From: Pseudomonadota bacterium
Lineage (GTDB): Bacteria > Pseudomonadota > Alphaproteobacteria > UBA828 > JAPUJA01
NCBI GenBank assembly: GCA_027296525.1
Contig: JAPUJA010000322.1
Span: 1-10,635 of the forward strand
DNA: 10,635 bases
Reading direction: 5' to 3'
The translations under genes and the position numbers were made by a program. Each line of letters starts with the position of its first letter. Position 1 is the first letter of the stretch. The notes below the pieces were generated by a model, which was not told the DNA's origin, made no database searches, and worked only from the letters and a program-made list of their open reading frames with translations. Of the stretch, positions 1 through 5,848 are shown piece by piece.

Positions 1-427
1 CCCAATGGACGCCGACTGGCGAGCAGGCCTCGTTGGTCAAGCGCGAGGTTCCCGGGCCGGCATGGATGACCACGCGGTGGAGCTGGCGCGCGACCTCCTG
101 GATAGCGAGCCCGGTCGAGGAGGTCGCGGCGCTCGCGATCAGGTCGACCTTCCTGGACTCGTACCACTCGCGAGACTTCACGGAGGCGATGTCGGGCTTG
201 TTCTGATGGTCGGCGGCCAAAATTTCGATCGGCACACCCTCGATCACGCCGGCGAAATCCTCGACCGCGAGTCGTGCGGCGACCACGCTTCCCGGACCGC
301 TGATGTCGGAATAGACGCCTGCCATGTCGGCAAGCACGCCGATACGGATCACCCCGTCCGACATCTGCGCCCCGGCTGCGGCACCCGAGAGGACGAGCAA
401 GAGAGAAGCGAGCGCCAGGCGGATCAT
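1..427 (-). CDS. Branched-chain amino acid-type ABC transporter substrate-binding protein (partial, N-terminal 142 residues)
   Basis: This is the N-terminal part of a periplasmic solute-binding protein (Peripla_BP_6 / Liv type), cut by the window's left edge. From the ATG at 427 it reads a hydrophobic signal peptide (MIRLALASLLLVLSGAAAGA, cleavage probably near residues 20-21). The mature start IRIGVLADMAGVYSDISGPGS follows from residue 27 and is typical of the family's first strand and ligand loop. Further on are AADHQNKPDI (residues 71-80) and SAATSSTGLAIQEVAR (99-114), a pattern common in Liv-type binding proteins. The gene begins 15 bp after the livF-like stop, so it is probably the third gene of the same minus-strand operon. 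No strong Shine-Dalgarno precedes it. It would capture the solute and deliver it to the membrane permeases, which are not in view. The ligand cannot be told: members bind branched-chain amino acids, amides, urea and aromatic acids. Family confidence is high, ligand unknown. Confidence 0.88.
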   Translation of the reverse strand, partial: MIRLALASLLLVLSGAAAGAQMSDGVIRIGVLADMAGVYSDISGPGSVVAARLAVEDFAGVIEGVPIEILAADHQNKPDIASVKSREWYESRKVDLIASAATSSTGLAIQEVARQLHRVVIHAGPGTSRLTNEACSPVGVHW

Positions 428-442
428 CGGCTTGCGGACCGC

Positions 443-1168
443 TCAAATGCCGAGGTAGCGATTGAGCTTTTCGATGTTGGCGTTAAGCGCCTGTTTCGGA
501 ATCATCTCGACCACATGGCCGTGCTCGATGATGTAGTGACGGTCCGCGAGCGGCGTGACGAACGGGAAATTCTGTTCGACCAGGACCATGGTAAAGCCCT
601 TCTCCTTGAGTTTCACGATGGTGTCCGCCAGATCGCCGACGATCACCGGCGCGAGCCCCTCGGTCATCTCATCGAGCAGAAGAAGACGAGCCCCCGTATG
701 CAGGATGCGCGCGACCGCGAGCATCTGCTGTTCGCCCCCTGAAAGTCGGCCGCCCGGGCTTTTGCGCCGTTCCGCGAGGTTGGGGAACATGGCGTAGATC
801 TCGTCCCTCGACATGCCGCCGGCGCCGCTGCGGGGCGGGAGGGTGAGATTCTCCTCGACATTGAGGCTCGTAAAGATCCCGCGTTCCTCCGGACAATAGC
901 CGATGCCGAGCCGTGCGATCGCATGGGGTGCGGCATCGATCACCTCGCGACCCCGAAAACGCACGGAGCCCGTTCTTTTTCCCACGATCCCCAGGATCGC
1001 CCTCAGGATCGTCGTGCGCCCCGCGCCGTTTCGCCCCATGAGCGTCACCACTTCGCCCTCACGCACGGTCAGATCCACGCCATGCAAGATGTGCGATTCG
1101 CCATAGAAGGCGTGCAACCCCTTGACCTCGAGCATGGCCTCGCCGTTTGCGCGGGCGCCCTCAGTCAT
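443..1168 (-). CDS. livF: LivF-like ABC transporter ATP-binding protein with a Walker A Lys-to-Arg change
   Basis: This is one of the two cytoplasmic ATPases of a Liv/HAAT importer, 241 aa, a normal LivF length. The ATG at 1168 is chosen because GGGAGG lies 5 nt upstream and the usual LivF N-terminus follows; the frame is open further upstream but that part does not look like the family. Visible motifs are a Walker A-like loop GRNGAGRTT (residues 45-53), the Q-loop region YCPEERGIF (91-99, Glu replacing Gln as in many LivF), signature LSGGEQQ (142-148), Walker B LLLLDE (162-167) and VEQN (197-200) at the H-loop, where LivF proteins commonly lack His. The oddity is Arg51 (CGC at 1016-1018) where Walker A has an invariant Lys. 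The first 8 bp overlap the end of the livG-like gene, suggesting translational coupling. ATP turnover at this site may be reduced; the fold and partnership are not in doubt. Confidence 0.93.
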   Translation of the reverse strand: MTEGARANGEAMLEVKGLHAFYGESHILHGVDLTVREGEVVTLMGRNGAGRTTILRAILGIVGKRTGSVRFRGREVIDAAPHAIARLGIGYCPEERGIFTSLNVEENLTLPPRSGAGGMSRDEIYAMFPNLAERRKSPGGRLSGGEQQMLAVARILHTGARLLLLDEMTEGLAPVIVGDLADTIVKLKEKGFTMVLVEQNFPFVTPLADRHYIIEHGHVVEMIPKQALNANIEKLNRYLGI

Positions 1169-1916
1169 GATTGCCTCCCATATAGGCCTCGCGCACGTCG
1201 GGGTGCTCGGCCATTTCGGCGTAGCTTCCCTCGGCGAGCACGGCACCCCGCTGGAGCACGGTGATCCGGTCGCAGAGGTCGGCCACGACGCTCAAATTAT
1301 GTTCCACCATGAGCACGGTGCGATCCGCCGCGACCTTGCGGATGAGCGAGGTGACCCGCCCGACGTCGTCGCGCCCCATGCCTTGGGTCGGTTCGTCGAG
1401 CAGCATGAGCTTGGGGTCGAGGGCCACGGTGGTGGCGATCTCGAGCGCCCTTTTTCCGCCATAGGGAAGCTCGCCCGCCGGCTCGTCGCGCTGATCCGCC
1501 AGACCGACCTTCTCGAGAAGGCCCTCCGCCTCGCCATCGAGCGTTTCCAGGCTCCTTTCGGAACGCCAGAAGTGAAAGCTCGTGCCCAGGCTTCGCTGCA
1601 GGGCGACCCGCACGTTTTCGAGCGCCGAGAGATGGGGAAACGTGGCCGATATCTGGAAAGAGCGCGCGATGCCCTTGCGTGCGACGTCGGCGGGCCGGGC
1701 GCCGGTGATGTCTTCGCCCTCGAAGATGATGCGCCCCGCCGTGGGTTTCGTGAACTTGCTCAGCAGATTGAAAACCGTGGTCTTGCCCGCGCCGTTGGGA
1801 CCGATGAGCGCGTGGATCGTGCCGCGCCGGACCTTGAGATCGACCCGGTCGACGGCGACGAAGCCGTGGAACTCTTTCGTTAAGCCCTGGGTTTCGAGAA
1901 TGTGGTCGTCGGGCAT
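1161..1916 (-). CDS. livG: LivG-like ABC transporter ATP-binding protein
   Basis: This is the second ATPase of the Liv/HAAT-type importer, 251 aa from the ATG at 1916. The frame continues 45 codons further upstream, but that part has no family resemblance and would overlap the divergent oxidoreductase promoter; a modest AAAGAA lies before the chosen ATG. Motifs are Walker A GPNGAGKTT (39-47, canonical), Q-loop SFQ (86-88), signature LPYGGKRALEIA (150-161, the LivG variant of LSGGQ), Walker B LMLLDEPTQGMG (170-181) and H-loop VEHN with His206. It should pair with the LivF-like protein: its intact Walker A faces the LSGGE of LivF, while its LPYGG signature faces the altered Walker A of LivF. 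It is the first gene of the visible minus-strand operon and is divergent from the oxidoreductase at 2082, so the 165 bp between them probably carries both promoters. Confidence 0.94.
   Translation of the reverse strand: MPDDHILETQGLTKEFHGFVAVDRVDLKVRRGTIHALIGPNGAGKTTVFNLLSKFTKPTAGRIIFEGEDITGARPADVARKGIARSFQISATFPHLSALENVRVALQRSLGTSFHFWRSERSLETLDGEAEGLLEKVGLADQRDEPAGELPYGGKRALEIATTVALDPKLMLLDEPTQGMGRDDVGRVTSLIRKVAADRTVLMVEHNLSVVADLCDRITVLQRGAVLAEGSYAEMAEHPDVREAYMGGNHD
1174..1179 (-). promoter_or_regulatory. Shine-Dalgarno of the livF-like gene
   Basis: On the minus strand GGGAGG lies 5 nt before the ATG at 1168, inside the last codons of the livG-like gene. It decides the livF start against more upstream in-frame starts. 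Confidence 0.75.
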
Positions 1917-1931
1917 GAACCGGTTCTTTCG

Positions 1932-1960
1932 GCGTTGCGTCCGCACTAATTTCGAGTCAA
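1932..1960 (-). promoter_or_regulatory. Possible promoter of the livGF operon (weak)
   Basis: On the minus strand TTGACT (1960-1955) matches the -35 consensus well. It lies in an AT-richer patch about 40 bp before the livG-like ATG. At 17 bp spacing the -10 would be CAACGC (1937-1932), a poor match, so only the -35 element is convincing. A GANTC site (GAGTC, 1954-1958) overlaps it. Confidence 0.25.
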
Positions 1961-2030
1961 CCGTCCGCGCCCGGTTCGGAATATTGGAGGCCGGCCCGGC
2001 GGATTTGCAAGCACCAAGAGCACAAGCCCG

Positions 2031-2059
2031 TTGGACCCTCGTCCGGGCCATTCTATGCT
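2031..2059 (+). promoter_or_regulatory. Sigma-70-like promoter of the first oxidoreductase gene
   Basis: TTGGAC (2031-2036) and TATGCT (2054-2059) are separated by exactly 17 bp. Transcription would start near 2066, only a few bases before the ribosome binding site at 2069, giving a very short leader. The element lies in the divergent region shared with livG. Spacing and both hexamers fit the housekeeping consensus well for such GC-rich DNA. Confidence 0.5.
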
Positions 2060-2068
2060 CAATCGCTC

Positions 2069-2076
2069 AAGGAGGT
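2069..2076 (+). promoter_or_regulatory. Strong Shine-Dalgarno AAGGAGGT of the first oxidoreductase gene
   Basis: AAGGAGGT ends 5 nt before the ATG at 2082 and is a near-perfect anti-16S complement. It fixes the start at 2082 rather than the TTG at 2031 in the same frame, and suggests high translation. Confidence 0.85.
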
Positions 2077-2081
2077 CCCCT

Positions 2082-3548
2082 ATGGCGTTGAGGAGCTTTT
2101 GGCTCGAGGAGGTCCTGACCGAGGACCCGGATGTCGCCCCCCCGCTTGAAGGCGAGCACAAGGCCGATGTCTGCATCGTGGGCGGCGGCTACACGGGGCT
2201 TTGGACGGCGATCCGGCTCAAAGAGCGTGAGCCCTCGCTCGATGTCGTGATCGTCGAAAGAGACATCTGTGGCGGCGGCGCGAGCGGGCGGAATGGCGGC
2301 TACGCGCTCAGCTGGTGGGCCAAGTACCTCTCCCTCGTGAAGGTGTGCGGCGAGGAAGAGGCGTTGAGGCTCTGCCGGGCCTCCGCCGAGGCGGTGGACG
2401 AGATCAGCCGGTTCTCCGCCGAAAACGGGATCGACGCCCATTACCGCCGCAATGGCTGGCTCTGGGCCGCGACCTGTGCGCTCCACAAGGGCGCCTGGAA
2501 CCCGACACTCGAAGCGCTCGAGCGCCGCCAGATTCGCCCGTTTCGCGAGCTCACCCAGGACGAGGCGCAAGCCATGTCGGGGAGCTCGAAGATCGTCGGC
2601 GGCGTGTTCGAGGCGGGCGCGGCCACCATTCAGCCCGCCCGTCTCGCCCGGGGCCTGCGCCGGGTCGCGATCGAGCGCGGCGTGCGGGTCTATGAAAACA
2701 CGCCGATGGTCCGCCTGAGGCGCTCGAGGCCTCCGATCGTCCAAACTCGCAAAGGCGCCGTGAAGGCCGAGTGCGTCGTGCTCGCCATGAACGCCTGGAG
2801 CGCGCAGTTCCGCGAAATCTTCCCGGCGATCATCGTGATCTCGGCCGACATGATCATGACCGAGCCGATGCCCGAGCGGCTCGCGGAGATCGGCTGGAGC
2901 AACGGCGTGCCGATCATGGACTCGCGCATGCTCCTGCAGGCCTACCGCACGACGCTCGACGGGCGGGTCGGCTTCGGAAAGGGCGGAGTCAATGGCGTGA
3001 AGGCTTTCGGCGGGCGGATCGGCGCCCGGTTCGACGGTCAAACCCCCCTCGCCGCGGATCTCGAGCGGGGCCTCAAGGAGATCTACCCGACGCTCTCCGA
3101 GGCCCGCATTGTCTCGGGCTGGAACGGGCCGGTGGACCGCTCCAAGAGCGGGCTCCCCATGTTCGGCGGGCTCGGCGGACGGCGCGATATCCTCTACGCC
3201 GTGGGTTTCTCCGGAAACGGCGTGGGGCCCTGCGTCCTGGCCGGTCGGATATTGGCCTCGCTGGTGCTGGGCGCGAAGGACGAATGGAGCGGGGCGGGGC
3301 TCGTCCGTCCGCCCGAGCGGAGCTTTCCGCCCGAGCCCATCCGCTATATCGGCGCCTCTCTGGTGCGCGCCGCGGCGGCCGCGAAGGACCGGGCCGAGCA
3401 TCGAGGCCGCACCCCCGGGGCGATCACCCGGCTGCTCGCCGGTTTCGCACCCTCCGGTGTCGCACCCTCCGGTGTCGCACCCGCCGGTGTCGCGCCCACC
3501 AAGCGCAAGAAGCCCCATGCGCTCGCCGACTCGAAAGGCTCTAAATAA
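2082..3548 (+). CDS. FAD-dependent oxidoreductase, DAO/PuuB family (copy 1)
   Basis: This is a 488-aa flavoprotein of the DAO superfamily (COG0665; relatives include gamma-glutamylputrescine oxidase PuuB). Such enzymes oxidise the C-N bond of amines, N-methyl or D-amino acids using FAD. The Rossmann motif VCIVGGGYTGLWTA is at residues 30-43, the ribose-binding acidic residue is probably Glu59 in VVIVERD, and GGGASGRNGG (64-73) is the family's flavin loop. The C-terminal FAD-contacting stretch AVGFSGNGVGPCVLAGRI is at 373-390. There is no signal peptide, so it is cytoplasmic. The start rests on a strong ribosome binding site and on alignment with the paralogue at 4346, which starts at the matching residue. 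The tail carries four GxAPx pentapeptide repeats (454-473) and then a basic KRKK, an extension that is shorter in copy 2. It is divergent from the livGF operon, suggesting that it acts on an imported amine. The substrate is unknown. Confidence 0.93.
   Translation: MALRSFWLEEVLTEDPDVAPPLEGEHKADVCIVGGGYTGLWTAIRLKEREPSLDVVIVERDICGGGASGRNGGYALSWWAKYLSLVKVCGEEEALRLCRASAEAVDEISRFSAENGIDAHYRRNGWLWAATCALHKGAWNPTLEALERRQIRPFRELTQDEAQAMSGSSKIVGGVFEAGAATIQPARLARGLRRVAIERGVRVYENTPMVRLRRSRPPIVQTRKGAVKAECVVLAMNAWSAQFREIFPAIIVISADMIMTEPMPERLAEIGWSNGVPIMDSRMLLQAYRTTLDGRVGFGKGGVNGVKAFGGRIGARFDGQTPLAADLERGLKEIYPTLSEARIVSGWNGPVDRSKSGLPMFGGLGGRRDILYAVGFSGNGVGPCVLAGRILASLVLGAKDEWSGAGLVRPPERSFPPEPIRYIGASLVRAAAAAKDRAEHRGRTPGAITRLLAGFAPSGVAPSGVAPAGVAPTKRKKPHALADSKGSK
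3441..3500 (+). repeat. Four tandem 15-bp units in the 3' end of oxidoreductase copy 1
   Basis: Four in-frame 15-bp units, at 3441-3455, 3456-3470, 3471-3485 and 3486-3500, follow the pattern GGTGTCGCACCCTCC. Units 1 and 2 differ at one base, units 2 and 3 at one base, and units 3 and 4 at two. They encode GFAPS-GVAPS-GVAPA-GVAPT. The paralogue has only two matching units (5702-5731, GFAPS-GLSPT), which points to slippage expansion in copy 1. Confidence 0.9.
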
Positions 3549-3563
3549 CGATAATTTAAACGA

Positions 3564-3588
3564 TTGCAGGCGGCTGCAAGGCGTTTTT
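3564..3588 (+). terminator. Possible intrinsic terminator between convergent oxidoreductase copy 1 and the MerR-like gene
   Basis: TTGCAG (3564-3569) and CTGCAA (3574-3579) form a perfect 6-bp stem with a GCGG loop. Five T residues follow at 3584-3588 after a 4-nt gap. It sits in the 48 bp between two converging stops, where a terminator is expected. The stem is short and the gap before the T run is not ideal. On the minus strand the same hairpin is followed by a short AT-rich stretch, so it could work in both directions. Confidence 0.4.
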
Positions 3589-3596
3589 GATCGGAT

Positions 3597-3959
3597 TTAC
3601 GAGGCCGGATCTCGATCCGGATCGGGCCTCGGATCGACCCCCGGCGCGATCTCCGCGTCGGAAGGCCCGATGGGCAGATCCCGCACCCGAAGCGAGATCT
3701 CCGCCAGATGGAGGCCGGACGCGCGAAGCCGCTCGACGGCGCGGATGCGCTCCTCGCTCCCGTCCGGAAAATAGCTGAGCCGGCGCTCCGCCGCCTTTCG
3801 CACCGCCGGCTTGGGCAGCACGCCGAGGGTGACGTAAAGCTCGATCATGGCCGAGCGCGCGCCCGTCTTCTGGCTCAATTCCTGCGTCGTCAGCACATGA
3901 CCTACCCGGTGATTTTCGTGCGATACCCGGCCGCCTCCAGTGCCGATCGAGGCCGCCAA
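3597..3959 (-). CDS. Small MerR-type HTH protein
   Basis: This predicts a 120-aa protein with a MerR-like winged helix-turn-helix. LTTQELSQKTGARSAMIELY (residues 23-42) is the HTH, then VTLGVLPKP, RLSYFPDGSEERI and AVERLRASGLHLAEI match the wing and following helices. Only the DNA-binding domain is present: there is no long dimerisation helix or effector domain, no cysteines, and a Pro/Asp-rich tail after residue 95. The start is uncertain. TTG at 3959 gives 120 aa, while GTG at 3896, with AGG a few bases upstream, gives 99 aa and starts right before the HTH. It lies opposite to, and between, the two paralogous oxidoreductases, so by position it may regulate them or the importer. That role is inference. 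A full MerR regulator is unlikely given its length; an adaptor or short excisionase-like protein is possible. Confidence 0.75.
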   Translation of the reverse strand: MAASIGTGGGRVSHENHRVGHVLTTQELSQKTGARSAMIELYVTLGVLPKPAVRKAAERRLSYFPDGSEERIRAVERLRASGLHLAEISLRVRDLPIGPSDAEIAPGVDPRPDPDRDPAS

Positions 3960-4006
3960 GGAACCTTTTGGCCCAGATAATCATAGGAATCAATCGAGGC
4001 GTTTTG

Positions 4007-4030
4007 AGGGCGCCCACGGCCCTTTTTTTT
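4007..4030 (+). terminator. Intrinsic terminator-like hairpin with T8 tract
   Basis: AGGGC (4007-4011) pairs perfectly with GCCCT (4019-4023) across a 7-nt loop, and the last T begins a run of eight T residues (4023-4030). This is a short but standard Rho-independent shape for plus-strand transcription. No plus-strand gene ends just before it. It may stop read-through from oxidoreductase copy 1, which would be antisense to the MerR-like gene, or act as a leader attenuator. Confidence 0.5.
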
Positions 4031-4251
4031 CGTCCCGGACGATCGGGCGCGCACCTTCCAAGCCGTTGGCGCGGCGTGCGAATTTCGCTCGATTTCGACT
4101 TTTGGACGGCCCGGCCGAGGCTGGCTGGGGCTCAGGCGCGCATCAGCGCCGCGGTCGGTCATATCCGGGCGCTGGCGAGGGCGTCCGGGTTGTAGCCGCC
4201 CTCAAGCACTGAGACCACGCGGCCGGCGGGTGACGATGGCCGGGCAGGGGC

Positions 4252-4280
4252 TTGACGGCTTGCCGGGCGAGCCTCTTCTC
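4252..4280 (+). promoter_or_regulatory. Possible promoter of oxidoreductase copy 2
   Basis: TTGACG (4252-4257) is a near-perfect -35 hexamer about 90 bp before the ATG at 4346. The sequence 17-19 bp downstream (CTTCTC to TCTCTG) is a poor -10. Support is therefore one-sided; an activator, such as a MerR-type protein, could compensate. Confidence 0.25.
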
Positions 4281-4345
4281 TGTTGAATGCACGCACCCAC
4301 GCGCCGCGCGGCGCGGAGATCACCAAACCAAATGAGGACCGGGAG

Positions 4346-5791
4346 ATGCTCAGAAGTCATTGGCTCCAGGAGGTTCTGGCCGAGGAGGGGGAGGCCGCGC
4401 CCAGGCTCGAGGGCGAGCACAAGGCCGATGTCTGCATCGTGGGCGGCGGCTATACCGGCCTTTGGACGGCGATCCGGCTGAAAGAGCGTGATCCCTCTCT
4501 CGAGGTGGTGATCCTGGAGAAGGACATCTGCGGCGGCGGCGCGAGCGGGCGGAATGGCGGCTTCGTGCTCAGCTGGTGGGCCAAATATCTCTCGATGAAG
4601 AAGATCTGTGGCGCCGAGGAGGCCATCCGGCTTTGCAAGGCCTCGGCCGATGCCGTCGACGAGATCGGGCGGTTTTGCCGGGAGAACGGGATCGACGCGC
4701 ACTACCGGCATGACGGCTGGCTCTGGGCGGCGACCTGTCCGGCCCATTTCGGCTGCTGGGATTCCACGATCGAGGATCTCGAGAAGCACCAAATGCACCC
4801 CTTCCGTGTCCTATCGGAGGACGAAACCGCCCGTATGGCGGGCACCCCAAGCCATCTGCGCGGGGTCTTCGAGGAGACGGCCGCCACGGTCCAACCCGCC
4901 CGGCTCGCGCGGGGCTTGCGCCGGGTTGCCGCGAGCAAGGGGGTCAAGATCTTCGAGAACACGCCGATGACCCGGCTCACGCGCTCCACCCCTCCCGTGG
5001 TGAAGTGCCCAGGAGGCCGAGTGAGGGCCGCATGTGTCGTGCTCGCGATCAATGCCTGGAGCGCGAAATTTCCGGAGATGCGCCGGGCTTTCGCCGTGAT
5101 TTCGAGCGACATGATCGTCACGGAACCGATCCCGGATCGCCTTGAGAGAATCGGCTGGAACAATGGCATGGCGATCTCGGATTCGCAGATGCTCGTGCAG
5201 TACTACCGCACGACGCTGGACGGCCGGATCGCCTTCGGAAAGGGCGGAGTCAATGGCGTGAAGGCGTTCGGCGGGAACGTCGGCAACCGCTTCGAAGGGC
5301 AATCGCCACTCGCCGGCGATGTCGCGGCGGGTTTCAAAGAGCTCTACCCCGCGCTCGCCGATGTCGGCGTCGCGACCAGCTGGATCGGGCCCGTGGACCG
5401 CTCCAAGAGCGGGCTTCCCATGTTCGGCCCGCTCCGGGGGCGGCCGGATATCCTCTACGCCGTGGGCTTTTCCGGCAACGGCGTGGGCCCCTGTTTGGTC
5501 GCGGGAAAGATCCTCGCCTCGCTCACCCTCGGCGCACGGGACGAATGGGGGGCTTCGGGCCTCGTGCGTCCACTCGAGCGGGGCTTCCCGCCCGAACCGA
5601 TTCGCTATTTCGGGACCTCTCTCGTACGCGCCGCGGCCATCGCCAAGGATCGCGCCGAGCGGGAAGGGCGTCAGCCCGGCCTTATCACCCGGTTCATGGC
5701 GGGCTTCGCGCCCTCCGGGCTCTCGCCCACGAAGGGGAAGACGGCCGAGGCGCTGGGCGGGCTTGAGAACGCTGGACCGCGTCCGCCATGA
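4346..5791 (+). CDS. FAD-dependent oxidoreductase, DAO/PuuB family (copy 2)
   Basis: This is a 481-aa flavoprotein, collinear with the copy at 2082 almost without gaps. Over about 90 residues from LEGEHKADV I count 14 differences, mostly conservative. VCIVGGGYTGLWTA is at 29-42, Glu58 ends the second strand, GGGASGRNGG is at 63-72, and the C-terminal VGFSGNGVGP is conserved. The ATG at 4346 has GAGGA 7 nt upstream and matches the start of copy 1; a TTG at 4283 is open in frame but adds unrelated residues. It is cytoplasmic and probably oxidises an amine or N-substituted amino acid. Differences from copy 1 include Phe for Tyr after the flavin loop (GRNGGFVLSWW), a different tail, and only two GxxPx units before KGK. 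It precedes the M20 amidohydrolase gene by 57 bp on the same strand, so co-transcription is likely. The substrate is unknown. Confidence 0.93.
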   Translation: MLRSHWLQEVLAEEGEAAPRLEGEHKADVCIVGGGYTGLWTAIRLKERDPSLEVVILEKDICGGGASGRNGGFVLSWWAKYLSMKKICGAEEAIRLCKASADAVDEIGRFCRENGIDAHYRHDGWLWAATCPAHFGCWDSTIEDLEKHQMHPFRVLSEDETARMAGTPSHLRGVFEETAATVQPARLARGLRRVAASKGVKIFENTPMTRLTRSTPPVVKCPGGRVRAACVVLAINAWSAKFPEMRRAFAVISSDMIVTEPIPDRLERIGWNNGMAISDSQMLVQYYRTTLDGRIAFGKGGVNGVKAFGGNVGNRFEGQSPLAGDVAAGFKELYPALADVGVATSWIGPVDRSKSGLPMFGPLRGRPDILYAVGFSGNGVGPCLVAGKILASLTLGARDEWGASGLVRPLERGFPPEPIRYFGTSLVRAAAIAKDRAEREGRQPGLITRFMAGFAPSGLSPTKGKTAEALGGLENAGPRPP

Positions 5792-5835
5792 GAATTATCG
5801 TCGTGGGCGTTCGCGATCCGCGCGGGCCCTGCGCC

Positions 5836-5843
5836 CGGAGGTG
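5836..5843 (+). promoter_or_regulatory. Shine-Dalgarno CGGAGGTG of the M20 amidohydrolase gene
   Basis: CGGAGGTG ends 5 nt before the ATG at 5849 and supports that start. Confidence 0.75.
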
Positions 5844-5848
5844 TACCG

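Larger units (their letters stand above)
3960..4345. other. Intergenic region between the MerR-like gene and oxidoreductase copy 2
   Basis: In these 386 bp I see no convincing gene. Open frames on both strands have arginine/proline-rich, family-less translations. The region holds the 5' side of the divergent merR-like and oxidoreductase copy 2 genes, a T-rich terminator-like hairpin at 4007-4030, an AT-richer patch with ATTTCG repeated at 10-bp spacing (4082-4097), and a TTGACG -35-like hexamer at 4252-4257. Confidence 0.6.

Noticed and set aside
1954..1958. GANTC methylation site in the -35 region of livG as a sign of CcrM control
   Set aside because: A GANTC site is expected by chance every few hundred bases, and a single one carries no weight.
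2067..3518. A 483-codon open frame on the minus strand, antisense to almost all of oxidoreductase copy 1
   Set aside because: Its translation is rich in Arg, His, Pro and Gly and matches no family. A similar broken antisense frame lies opposite copy 2, as expected when GC-rich codons of the sense gene are mirrored. The sense gene has a strong ribosome binding site and clear family motifs.
3970..3995. TATGAT on the minus strand as a -10 for the MerR-like gene
   Set aside because: The hexamer is good, but no -35-like sequence lies 16-19 bp upstream, and the resulting leader would be only about ten bases before the TTG start.
3556..4017. A longer minus-strand frame overlapping the MerR-like gene
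   Set aside because: Its translation is Gly/Arg-rich with no family match, whereas the frame at 3597-3959 gives a clear MerR-type HTH.
3902..4212. Open frames on both strands between the MerR-like gene and oxidoreductase copy 2 (minus 3902-4162; plus 3940-4212 and 3968-4195)
   Set aside because: Low-complexity, Arg/Pro-rich translations, no ribosome binding sites of note, mutual overlap, and a terminator-like hairpin inside. No family is recognised.
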